A stretch of 18,039 nucleotides of DNA from Candidatus Hydrogenedentota bacterium (GTDB lineage: Bacteria; Hydrogenedentota; Hydrogenedentia; Hydrogenedentales; SLHB01), in contig DAOLNV010000046.1 in NCBI GenBank assembly GCA_035416745.1, positions 26,093-44,131 of the forward strand. The letters run 5' to 3'. Within the stretch, counting starts at the first letter, position 1; each line of letters starts with the position of its first letter. The translations under genes and the position numbers were made by a program. The notes under the pieces were generated by a model. It saw only the letters and a list, made by a program, of their open reading frames with translations. It was not told the DNA's origin and did not search any database. Positions 8,590 through 15,700 of this stretch are shown in pieces.

Positions 8590-8724
8590 CTAAAATGCCT
8601 GATACCGAAAGATTCGCGCGCCCGTCTCCAAACCGACGAGTTTTGCGACGGCCAGAAACAAGAACACGCCAAGCACGATGGCCTGCAACGCGATGCCGAG
8701 TAGGCGGGGTAACCTCATCCTCAT
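8590..8724 (-). CDS. DltX-like transmembrane acyl-shuttle microprotein
   Basis: A 44-residue protein that is easy to miss in routine annotation. It has a basic N-terminus (MRMRLPR), a single hydrophobic helix at ~8-27 (LGIALQAIVLGVFLFLAVAK) and the C-terminal sequence RIFRYQAF. The last six residues, Phe-Arg-Tyr-Gln-Ala-Phe, match the F-x-Y-x-x-F hexapeptide of DltX, whose tyrosine accepts the acyl group from the MBOAT and passes it to the DltD serine. The positive-inside rule puts the C-terminus outside, as needed. Tyr41 is the predicted acyl carrier. The ATG at 8724 overlaps the TGA of the SGNH gene (ATGA), but a second ATG at 8718 stands 7 nt from AGGAGG and may be the true start (42 residues). 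The stop lies 3 nt before the MBOAT start. Length, topology, motif and position all agree; no similarity search was possible. Confidence 0.82.
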   Translation of the reverse strand: MRMRLPRLLGIALQAIVLGVFLFLAVAKLVGLETGARIFRYQAF

Positions 8725-9851
8725 CCCTCCTGGTCCGTTTGTTCGCTGCTTATGAGCGATGCCAAGTGAGACGCAAGCACACGGGTGTACCGTTCCGCGG
8801 CTTTCGCGTCCCGGAGGTGGCTCGTGTCGATGAATTCGCTGGGCACAAGTTGTGCTTCGGCATTAATGTTCAAGTAAGGCACATTCCACGCTTTCACAAA
8901 CGCTCTTATGTCCCTCTCGTACGCTTCGAGGCTCTTTCTTGATTCAGGCGAATCCCGCATGATCTGGTCGGCGCGTGGATTCTGCACCGCCTCCAACAAC
9001 ACAACATGAATGCCGCCGGCCTCACGCAACTGCGCAATGGTACGCTCCACAACTTGGAAGTTGCGTTGGCTGTTCTCGGCATAGCCTTCTATTCGCTGCC
9101 TGAGCGCTTCCTCGGCCTTCAACCACTCTTCTTCGGAGATCGGCCTCCACGTCTCGGCCTGATGAAAGTCGGGCACGACAGGACCCCTCAAAAGGTTGAG
9201 CACTGCTGCCGGGCGCGCGGAGAAGAAACCGTGATGATCCAGAAAGAAATTGCCCGTCCGCCGCGGCAACTTGATACCCGCCAGACGCGCTTCATCGTCA
9301 AAGGCCTTAGAATCAAGGGCAAGGCGCGGTTGGCGCACAAGTCCCTCGAACATTCGAATCGGGAGCGCCATCTTCCCGGGCGACACTTCCAAAACAACCA
9401 CGCCGCGAACGTGTTCGGCAATGCAATCCGCGACCGCAGCGGCTTCCCAATGCGTGAGCCCTCCCGCAGTAAGCTGATGCACGTTGAACGGCTGACCGAG
9501 CTTCTCCTCCATCAGGCCGGCGAAATAGTCGCCGGTGGCGATGGATTCTCGGGACGCGGACGCGCCTATTACCGCGATCATCTGCTTTGAAGAATCGCCT
9601 CGTGTGATGTGGAGGACGGCGGAAGTGAGGTAGGCGTAGTCATCTCTCCAATTGACCATGAAATACCCACAGTCCGCCGCGCCCAATAGGTCCGGCGTGA
9701 GCAGGGTGAGACAACAAACGAACAGCACGGTGGCAATGAGCAGCGCTCCCACCACGGCGGGCAGAGACGGTTGAACCGCGCCTCCGAGCAGCTCCCTTAT
9801 CCAGATCTTAGAGCGGTACCGCGTATGAATGTCAGCATCCTTCCGTGACAC
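8721..9851 (-). CDS. Membrane-anchored SGNH-like acyltransferase, DltD-like
   Basis: With the GTG at 9851 as start the protein has 376 residues. It shows one N-terminal helix at ~30-52 (VVGALLIATVLFVCCLTLL) followed by an extracytoplasmic SGNH-type domain. Block I is VIGASASRES, with the nucleophile probably Ser98. The terminal catalytic pair is in FIDTSHLRD, Asp342 and His345. This is the topology of DltD and of the SGNH partners of MBOAT proteins, which deliver the acyl group to the final glycan. The open frame continues to 9998, but those 49 residues are Cys/Arg/Ser-rich, and a promoter candidate at 9914-9943 falls inside them, so GTG 9851 is preferred; its ribosome site (GCGGGGGTG) is weak. 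First gene of the operon; its TGA overlaps the microprotein ATG. DltD-like is chosen over other SGNH proteins because of the neighbours. Confidence 0.75.
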   Translation of the reverse strand: MSRKDADIHTRYRSKIWIRELLGGAVQPSLPAVVGALLIATVLFVCCLTLLTPDLLGAADCGYFMVNWRDDYAYLTSAVLHITRGDSSKQMIAVIGASASRESIATGDYFAGLMEEKLGQPFNVHQLTAGGLTHWEAAAVADCIAEHVRGVVVLEVSPGKMALPIRMFEGLVRQPRLALDSKAFDDEARLAGIKLPRRTGNFFLDHHGFFSARPAAVLNLLRGPVVPDFHQAETWRPISEEEWLKAEEALRQRIEGYAENSQRNFQVVERTIAQLREAGGIHVVLLEAVQNPRADQIMRDSPESRKSLEAYERDIRAFVKAWNVPYLNINAEAQLVPSEFIDTSHLRDAKAAERYTRVLASHLASLISSEQTDQEG

Positions 9852-9913
9852 ACATCTGCACCCCCGCAAGAGAGACTCCGCTCCCGGGGCGCTTGACCCA
9901 CACCCCAGTTTAC

Positions 9914-9943
9914 AAAATAGCAGATGGTGTTTCTTTGAATCAA
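9914..9943 (-). promoter_or_regulatory. Candidate promoter of the Dlt-like operon
   Basis: On the minus strand, TTGATT (9943-9938) and TATTTT (9919-9914) are separated by 18 nt. Each box matches the sigma70 consensus in four of six positions. The sequence is locally AT-rich in an otherwise GC-rich region and lies ~60 nt upstream of the preferred GTG start. It is a visual match only. Confidence 0.3.
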
Positions 9944-10088
9944 GATGCGACCGGTCCGCTTTGGCCCGAAACGAAAATGTGGCGAAAACCGTCTGCACTC
10001 GGAAGCGTCACGTATCGTGGAAGAGGCTGTGGGCTCTCTCTTTGAGGACGGTATATTCCAAGGGTATCCGGGCGCTTATCTCTATGAG

Positions 10089-10655
10089 TCAGTCGATAGA
10101 GTTGGATATCTTTCCCTTGCGCTCCTCGCTCTTGAAGCCCGCGAGGAAGTTGACATGAAAGGCTTCGAGTCCTAACCCGCTCCCGTCGCCTGCTGCGTTC
10201 ATGCCATCAGCACAATTCCTCAGTTCGACCAGGATCTCGTTTCGTCGGGTGAAGTTGGCGGGCCGAAGATTGATTATGGCCGAAAACGCGGCCTGTGCTC
10301 TTCTCTGTCCTGAGCACACGATGATCACCCCGCGCGACGGGTCCTTGGACTCCCGGGCCTGGTCCGCGGCTTGCGTGAGGTCCTCCGGCCGAAGGCTCAG
10401 AGCGCGGCAATTGGTCACGCCGGGTTGTCCAGCCTCGGAATAGGGCCGGAAGCCATGACTGGCCAAATCGCCAGCCGTCGGGTGTTCGCTGCGAGATGCA
10501 AGCAGTTTCTGCCGCGGTTCCGGTGACGAGAAACTCATGATACCCGCCAAGTCACCCAAGGCACCGGCAACCAGGGAGGCCGATTGCGATAGATGCATGT
10601 GTACTCTGCTCGACGATAGGGCATAGAAGCGCCACCGCCCTTCCCGGGAATTCAT
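10089..10655 (-). CDS. Hypothetical protein, 188 residues
   Basis: I do not recognise this protein. Its codons are mostly G or C ending, as in the real genes around it, it runs in the same direction, and no comparable frame opposes it, so it is probably coding. It lacks a signal peptide or membrane helix. The better-ordered parts are residues ~7-40 and ~105-145, the latter with a hydrophobic strand (GVIIVC) and a mixed segment ending in EILVELRN. A PilZ-like beta-barrel crossed my mind, but the motifs are not there. GAGGG lies only 4 nt before the ATG; the frame extends 14 codons further upstream without a standard ATG, GTG or TTG start. It lies ~240 nt before the SGNH gene and ~100 nt after the glycosidase-like gene, so it could be the last gene of the upstream operon or a single gene. 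Confidence 0.45.
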   Translation of the reverse strand: MNSREGRWRFYALSSSRVHMHLSQSASLVAGALGDLAGIMSFSSPEPRQKLLASRSEHPTAGDLASHGFRPYSEAGQPGVTNCRALSLRPEDLTQAADQARESKDPSRGVIIVCSGQRRAQAAFSAIINLRPANFTRRNEILVELRNCADGMNAAGDGSGLGLEAFHVNFLAGFKSEERKGKISNSID

Positions 10656-10754
10656 CCGGCCCTCGATACGGCCCTGCGCATCACGGCTTCCTTCCGCTCA
10701 CGCGAGAATGACCGAATGCCTCGGCCCGCTGCCGGCCGCAGCGCGTCGAGCCTG

Positions 10755-12806
10755 CTATTTCAGCGTTTCGACGCCCATCTCTTCGAACTGGGCCGCTGCA
10801 TTGAGAAAATGAGCGGTGATCCAGAACACGGTCCAGTCTTCCACATAGCCCCCGCGAAGACCGAAGGGACTGTCGATCGCGCCCCGTTGCCCATAGTTGG
10901 TGTGTTGGGGCTGTTCGCCCTGGCTTCCGTATGCGTCGATCAATTGCCCGCAACTGCGATACATCACGAGCGCCAGCCGTTTGAGGTCTTCGTTGCCTGT
11001 TACAAGCCCCAGCTTAAACACATAGGGCGCAATCAGGACTCCGTAGACGTCGATGTGCATGTTCTGCACCGACACGGCGGTCCACCCGCGTGTCTTGAAG
11101 GCGTGGTCGCGCAGACGTCCCGCAGGCAGATCAATATCCCACACGACCACGTAGGTCAGCGTCACGTCGCAGGCGTGCCGGGCCCATTCGAGGTAGCGGG
11201 GTTCTTTTGTCGTCTCGTACAGGGCGAGGAACCCCTGGAACGCGGCAAAGGCGCCTTCCTTGTCTTCGCAGCTTGCATCGAGTGTCCCGCCCCAATACGG
11301 CTCGCGCATGGACAGCGACCGGTCCGCGTAGACCTGGCCGGCCTTCTCCGCGGCGCGCAAATAGTGCTCGCTGCCCAGGATTTCATACGCGGCGCACAGA
11401 GGAGCGATGAAGAAAGCCTCGTCGGTGGACCCCGGGCGCCATCCGTCCGCCAGGATGCGTTGGGCGTGGAAATCGCAGGCTTTCCCGAGAAAAGCCCGCC
11501 ACTTGGAATCGTCAAGACCCGATTTTGAAGTTGCTTTGATGGCATTCGCGAAGTTCAGCATTGCCTGGCCCTGCGACAGGGGTTCGTCGTGGTCCCACTT
11601 GTTTTCGTCGCAGTGGTACCACGTGTGGAAGCCTCCCTCGTAGAAAGCGGCGCCGGTCAGAAGGTCAAGGGATTTCTGCGCGCGCTCGAGGGCTGTGGAA
11701 GCGCCCAGGCGGGGTCCCAGGATCTGATTGGCGTAACCAAGGGCTGCGGCCTGGCCGCACCAGCCCATCACGTAGATGTGCTTGTCCGGATACTTCGTGT
11801 AACCCGCCGCGTCGCCTGATTCGTACCATCGGGTATCCGAAAAACGGTATTTCGCCTTGACGATTTCCCCAAACGTTGGCAGCCCTTCCAGGCGATAAGG
11901 CTCGAACAGGGCCAGACTGGTCCAGACCGGCCGCTGAAATCCCGCGCCTTCCCTGGGTACAGGAAACGCCTCTAGATAGAACGTCTTTTCGATGATGGCG
12001 CCGGGCGCGACGTTCAGATACGCGTCATCGTAGGGCAGAAACCCCGGCTGCATGGCCTTCACCACACTATGCTGACCGTTGGACGCGCAAGGCCCTGACA
12101 ACAACGCCAGCTCGGCGCCGTTTTCGAGCGCCCGGATACCCAGCGACCACCACTGGTCAGGAAGATTGCCGTATGGAACCGGGGAAGGCAGCGTGTGCAA
12201 GCCAACGCCATTGAACACGCCATTCTCCTGCCATTCGAGACCTGCAAACGGCATGGGAAACCGGTGCTCTTCATAGAACGCCTCCTCCCCCGGCGTTCCG
12301 CCATACACGGGAGTCTTGCCGCTGCGCGCACCCGAGGGATTGCCATAATAAAGGATGCCCGGCATGAGTACGCCGGATCCTGTGCCGGGGGTTTGAAACC
12401 GGACGGACAAAGTGACGCGAGCGGCAGGCGCGGCGCCTTCCCAGACGAACCGGCGAACGCATTTCACCACACGGCCTTCCGAACGGTACGCATCCGATAC
12501 CCGCCAGTTGCCCCGCGCCGTCTCCACCACGCCGCGGAGAATGGTCCAATCACCGGATTGTTCGACTTCCGTGGCGTGGGCGTGGCGCCAATCAGCAGGC
12601 CACTGGTCGCGCCAATCCATCGCCACCGACCACAAGCCCTCGGGCGGGGAAGCGAGTAATGCACGGTCCCCCGAGAGAACCTCCACGGCGCGGCCTCCGT
12701 CAAACTCGCGTACCCGGAATTGCGGCATCTCCTGGGCGGAAACGGTTTTCACGCCCGCCGCGATCAACAATACCGTGAGCGCAGCCGCGGCCATTCTGAT
12801 GCACAT
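10755..12806 (-). CDS. Secreted six-hairpin-glycosidase-like protein
   Basis: A 683-residue exported protein. Signal peptide 1-24 ends in Val-Ser-Ala before Gln25. Residues ~28-290 are beta-rich (repeated short strands such as WTILRGVVETARGNWRV). From ~300 onward the protein is helical with paired-helix repeats containing aromatic and acidic residues (YVMGWCGQAAALGYAN, HTWYHCDENKWDHDEPLSQG, GFLALYETTKEPRYLEWARH). This resembles the (alpha/alpha)6 barrel of six-hairpin glycosidases and polysaccharide lyases. No specific GH or PL family could be assigned. The frame is open from a GTG at 12824, but GGAGG at 12815-12819 lies 8 nt before the ATG at 12806, which is taken as the start. It is the third gene of the operon with the HEAT-DUF1080 and Gfo/Idh/MocA genes, suggesting the same glycan target. 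Confidence 0.75.
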   Translation of the reverse strand: MCIRMAAAALTVLLIAAGVKTVSAQEMPQFRVREFDGGRAVEVLSGDRALLASPPEGLWSVAMDWRDQWPADWRHAHATEVEQSGDWTILRGVVETARGNWRVSDAYRSEGRVVKCVRRFVWEGAAPAARVTLSVRFQTPGTGSGVLMPGILYYGNPSGARSGKTPVYGGTPGEEAFYEEHRFPMPFAGLEWQENGVFNGVGLHTLPSPVPYGNLPDQWWSLGIRALENGAELALLSGPCASNGQHSVVKAMQPGFLPYDDAYLNVAPGAIIEKTFYLEAFPVPREGAGFQRPVWTSLALFEPYRLEGLPTFGEIVKAKYRFSDTRWYESGDAAGYTKYPDKHIYVMGWCGQAAALGYANQILGPRLGASTALERAQKSLDLLTGAAFYEGGFHTWYHCDENKWDHDEPLSQGQAMLNFANAIKATSKSGLDDSKWRAFLGKACDFHAQRILADGWRPGSTDEAFFIAPLCAAYEILGSEHYLRAAEKAGQVYADRSLSMREPYWGGTLDASCEDKEGAFAAFQGFLALYETTKEPRYLEWARHACDVTLTYVVVWDIDLPAGRLRDHAFKTRGWTAVSVQNMHIDVYGVLIAPYVFKLGLVTGNEDLKRLALVMYRSCGQLIDAYGSQGEQPQHTNYGQRGAIDSPFGLRGGYVEDWTVFWITAHFLNAAAQFEEMGVETLK

Positions 12807-12826
12807 TCCCTTATCCTCCAACACGA

Positions 12827-12850
12827 AGGCGGCCTCCGGCGAGGCCGCCT
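12827..12850 (-). terminator. Strong GC hairpin at an operon junction
   Basis: A perfect 10-bp stem (AGGCGGCCTC with GAGGCCGCCT, positions 12827-12836 and 12841-12850) with a 4-nt loop. It lies between the HEAT-DUF1080 stop and the glycosidase-like gene, only 7 nt before the GGAGG of the latter. On the minus strand it is followed by TTCGTGTT, a poor T-tract, so full termination is doubtful. A partial terminator, an mRNA-processing boundary or a 5'-protecting hairpin are all possible. Confidence 0.6.
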
Positions 12851-12893
12851 CGTTACAGCCATTTCGTCAATGTATCGACCGCGACCCGCTCGT

Positions 12894-15638
12894 TTACGGG
12901 AGTTCCTTCACCCGAATGTTGCGGAAATAGAGCACATCGCCGTGGCCGCAGAATCCGAGACGCCCGGAATCGCGCAGCAAACCCGGGTGTTCTTTGCCGT
13001 CGATGGTGCCGTTCTTGCTCGCATCTTCGATATTGGCGTCGACAATGACTTCCCCGTTCAGTGTCACGACGATGTGGCGTCCTTCCGCGACGACTTCCTG
13101 CTCATTCCATTCGCCCACGGGCTTGAGAAAGCCGGTCTTGGCGGGAACAACGCCGTAAATGGACCCATGATGCTGGTAGGGTTGGATGTCCTTATACTTT
13201 TCATGCGTGTCGTCGAGGATCTGAAGTTCCATGCCGTCGTACGCGGCGTGGGCCGGCATGGGCACCCGTACCGCCAAGCCGTTGTTTGCGCCGGGGGTGA
13301 GTTTGAAGTCGAACCGGAGCACAAAATTCGCGTAGTCCTTGACCGTATAAAGATTACCGCCGGGCTTGCATACCAGAAGCCCGTCCTCGGCTGCGTAACC
13401 GGCCGTATCGCCCTCCCACCCGCTCAGGTCCGTGCCGTTAAAAAGAGCGACAAAACCTTCTTCAGGTGCTGGCGCAGGGGGCGCAGGGGGAGCGATAGTG
13501 GCCAGGTGCGCGTCGATCTGTTTGCGCAAATCTTCGCTATCCGTGCGCTCTTTGGCTTTCTGGAGTATGGCAACGGCTTCGGGAGCAACCAGTCCGGGGT
13601 TATTCTCGCCCTGCGGGCATGCAATCTGAACCGCGGCAAGCGCCGCATCTGTCTTCAGCTCGTCGTTATCCAGGTACTGGGCCACCATACCGAGCGACTC
13701 GATTGTGCGAATCGCCGCAAGACCCGAAAGCGCCGCGACCCTCTCGTCTTTGCGCCGCGCGGCATCCAACGCCTCTTTGTATTGAGCCACCTTCTCAGGC
13801 GGCGCGGTGGCGGCAGCCGGCACGAGCCGGAGATATCCGCCGAGCGACAGCACGTGATGAGTCTCGTTGTCGGTCGTCTTGGCGATCTCCAGGAGGCGCG
13901 GCATAGCCACAGGGGTTGGCCACTCTGATACGGCGCGCACCGCCGCGTCTTTCACCACGGGGTCCCCGCTGGCAACAGCCGCCTCAGCCACCCCGTACGC
14001 TTCGTCGCTGCCCAGAGCAGGAAGCGCGGCAACGAGATCGGCCCGCGCCTGCCCTTCATGCTTCGCGATAGCGTCGAAAAGCGGCGACGGCTTCCCCGAA
14101 ACCAGGGATACCAGGACGGAGCGGGCCGCATCCTTTTCGGCATCGGACTGCGCCGCAACCACCAAATCCACAACCTGGGCCGCGTCGGCTGGTTTGGCCA
14201 CGGTCGACAACGCGTCAATGGCAGCCATACGGACCGTCTCGTCTTCCGCCTTGGCTTGGGCGAAGACCTCGCGGCGCGCAATATCAGCCTGCCGTTGCTT
14301 TAGAACATAGAGAAGGGCCACGCGCGCCGGAGGCGGCGTTTCATTCAATGCGTGAGCGCAGGCCTTCACAACCTGCCTCCCAGGAACCCGGAGCAGTGCC
14401 GATCTTATCGCCTCAATCTCGTCTTCCTCGGCACCCTTGCGCAAACGGTCCACCATGGGCGAAACCGCGCGGTTCCCGGTAAGTTCCGTTGCGGCGTTGA
14501 TAGCCGCCAGCCGGACGACCTTCTCTTCCGCAAGAATCTGGCGTGTCAGGCTATCCGAGACAATGTTATCGCCCCGGCTGCCGAGCATGGCGATGATCTC
14601 AGCACGGACTTCCGGCGAGGCCCCCGCCATCTTGGCCATCCACTGGAGGGTAAACTCCCTGGAAGGGAATTTGCTGGCGAGTTTCAATGCCGTTGCCCGG
14701 TATTCGATGCTCGGATCGTCCGTAGCGGACAGGAGGAGGCTCTGCGCCGACGGGTTGCCGATATCGACGAGGGTCGACAGCGCGGCGCAGCGAAAACTGG
14801 CCTGATTACTGGCCATCAGATAATCGCAGATGGTATTGGCGGCTTGCATGTCGCCGGCCTCGGCCAATCGCCGCGCGTAGGCCAAACCGTATGACACCAC
14901 TTTCGCCTTCTCGTACGGCGGGGCGCTCTCATAGACATTACGAAGCGCCTCGAGGTCCTGCGGCGCCCCCATCTCCGCCAAGGCCTGATAGGCCGCGAGA
15001 CGGGTCTCACGGTTTTCCGATGCGGCGAACGGAACGACCTTGCCGGCCATGTCCGTCACGCGCAACTCGCCCAGAGCTTTGATGAGCGTGACGGCGCGCG
15101 CGCCTTCAGCCCCTTCGAACGCCGCTTTCAATGCCGGTACGACGTTGTCGGTACGAATCGCGAGCAACGCCTGCGTGGCGGGTTCGGCCAGCTGCTCATC
15201 GCCCAGGTATTTGAGGAGCGCGTCCACTGTCTCCGCGCCTCCGCATACTTGGAACTGGTTAATCAAGAATGTCTTGACCTCGGGGTCTGCCGCGGCTTCG
15301 AGCGCCCCGGCAAATGCGCCCGAAACCATTGCCCGAGCCTCTTCGGCGCCGCCGCGCGACACATGTTTCGCCAATCCGCTCAACAGGAAGCGCGCATTGG
15401 TGTCATCACCGGCCCCAGGGGGCACAAGCATCGCACAGACAGCTTTGATTGCGTCCGGCCCCAGTGCGATCAGGTCTTGGCCTGCGGCCGCCATGTCTTG
15501 GATGGTCTGTGCGGGCATTCTGCCCAGCAATTCCTCGACGGTGGGCTGTGCGGATGCGGGAGCGGCACAAACGAAAGCCAGTACGGCCACCAGCGCCGCT
15601 TTGCCTGCCAGCAAGAGTCCTCGACGTATCATGTCCAT
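12894..15638 (-). CDS. Secreted HEAT-repeat protein with C-terminal DUF1080 domain
   Basis: A 914-residue exported protein. Signal peptide 1-30 ends in Ala-Ser-Ala before Gln31. Residues ~35-700 are a long solenoid of HEAT-like helical pairs; repeated motifs of the type AA-x-x-ALxxL, such as ETRLAAYQALAEMG, VRLAAINAATELTG and TVRMAAIDALSTVA, mark successive units. A Pro/Ala linker at ~716-728 leads to a DUF1080 domain at 729-914, beginning FVALFNGTDLSGWEG and ending FRNIRVKELP. The domain keeps family landmarks: NNGLAVRVP, MELQILDD, GEWNEQEVVAEG. The HEAT part probably binds or scaffolds; the DUF1080 part may act on oxidised sugars. GAGGAAAGGAA precedes the ATG at 15638; a second ATG at 15632 is also usable. 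It is the middle gene of the operon, 62 nt after the oxidoreductase gene and 87 nt before the glycosidase-like gene. Confidence 0.88.
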   Translation of the reverse strand: MDMIRRGLLLAGKAALVAVLAFVCAAPASAQPTVEELLGRMPAQTIQDMAAAGQDLIALGPDAIKAVCAMLVPPGAGDDTNARFLLSGLAKHVSRGGAEEARAMVSGAFAGALEAAADPEVKTFLINQFQVCGGAETVDALLKYLGDEQLAEPATQALLAIRTDNVVPALKAAFEGAEGARAVTLIKALGELRVTDMAGKVVPFAASENRETRLAAYQALAEMGAPQDLEALRNVYESAPPYEKAKVVSYGLAYARRLAEAGDMQAANTICDYLMASNQASFRCAALSTLVDIGNPSAQSLLLSATDDPSIEYRATALKLASKFPSREFTLQWMAKMAGASPEVRAEIIAMLGSRGDNIVSDSLTRQILAEEKVVRLAAINAATELTGNRAVSPMVDRLRKGAEEDEIEAIRSALLRVPGRQVVKACAHALNETPPPARVALLYVLKQRQADIARREVFAQAKAEDETVRMAAIDALSTVAKPADAAQVVDLVVAAQSDAEKDAARSVLVSLVSGKPSPLFDAIAKHEGQARADLVAALPALGSDEAYGVAEAAVASGDPVVKDAAVRAVSEWPTPVAMPRLLEIAKTTDNETHHVLSLGGYLRLVPAAATAPPEKVAQYKEALDAARRKDERVAALSGLAAIRTIESLGMVAQYLDNDELKTDAALAAVQIACPQGENNPGLVAPEAVAILQKAKERTDSEDLRKQIDAHLATIAPPAPPAPAPEEGFVALFNGTDLSGWEGDTAGYAAEDGLLVCKPGGNLYTVKDYANFVLRFDFKLTPGANNGLAVRVPMPAHAAYDGMELQILDDTHEKYKDIQPYQHHGSIYGVVPAKTGFLKPVGEWNEQEVVAEGRHIVVTLNGEVIVDANIEDASKNGTIDGKEHPGLLRDSGRLGFCGHGDVLYFRNIRVKELP

Positions 15639-15658
15639 TTCCTTTCCTCATATCATCG

Positions 15659-15676
15659 CGGGCGCAGCCGCGCCCG
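15659..15676 (-). terminator. GC hairpin upstream of the HEAT-DUF1080 gene
   Basis: A perfect 7-bp stem (CGGGCGC, 15659-15665, with GCGCCCG, 15670-15676) and a 4-nt loop between the oxidoreductase stop and the next gene's ribosome binding site. No T-tract follows it in the direction of transcription, so it is more likely a processing or stabilising element, or a leaky terminator, than an operon end. It mirrors the hairpin at 12827-12850. Confidence 0.5.
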
Positions 15677-15700
15677 GTGGCGTTCCATCTCTTCATGCGG

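Larger units (their letters stand above)
4138..9851 (-). other. Dlt-like envelope acylation operon (D-X-B-A-C plus GT87)
   Basis: Six co-directional genes, read from 9851 down to 4138: SGNH/DltD-like, transmembrane microprotein with a C-terminal FxYxxF, MBOAT/DltB-like, AMP-forming ligase/DltA-like, acyl carrier protein/DltC-like, GT87 glycosyltransferase. Junctions are a 4-nt overlap, then gaps of 3, 72, 63 and 60 nt, as expected for one transcript. The usual Gram-positive order is X-A-B-C-D, so this is a rearranged set with the same five functions. Each component is identified from its own motifs; joint function is inferred from co-occurrence and from the established Dlt mechanism. The cargo and the acceptor glycan are unknown. 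Confidence 0.75.

Noticed and set aside
4138..9851. Calling the operon a standard D-alanylation (dltABCD) locus with gene symbols
   Set aside because: The order differs, the ligase lacks the expected amino-group-binding residue and the acceptor would not be teichoic acid, so dlt symbols would overstate what is known.
9945..10175. A 76-residue plus-strand frame with a protein-like middle section
   Set aside because: It overlaps the end of the 188-residue gene and the promoter region of the operon, has no ribosome site and matches nothing known to me. A gene fragment cannot be excluded.
12720..13928. A 402-residue plus-strand frame
   Set aside because: It is antisense to the DUF1080 domain and part of the HEAT region, with no recognisable features of its own.
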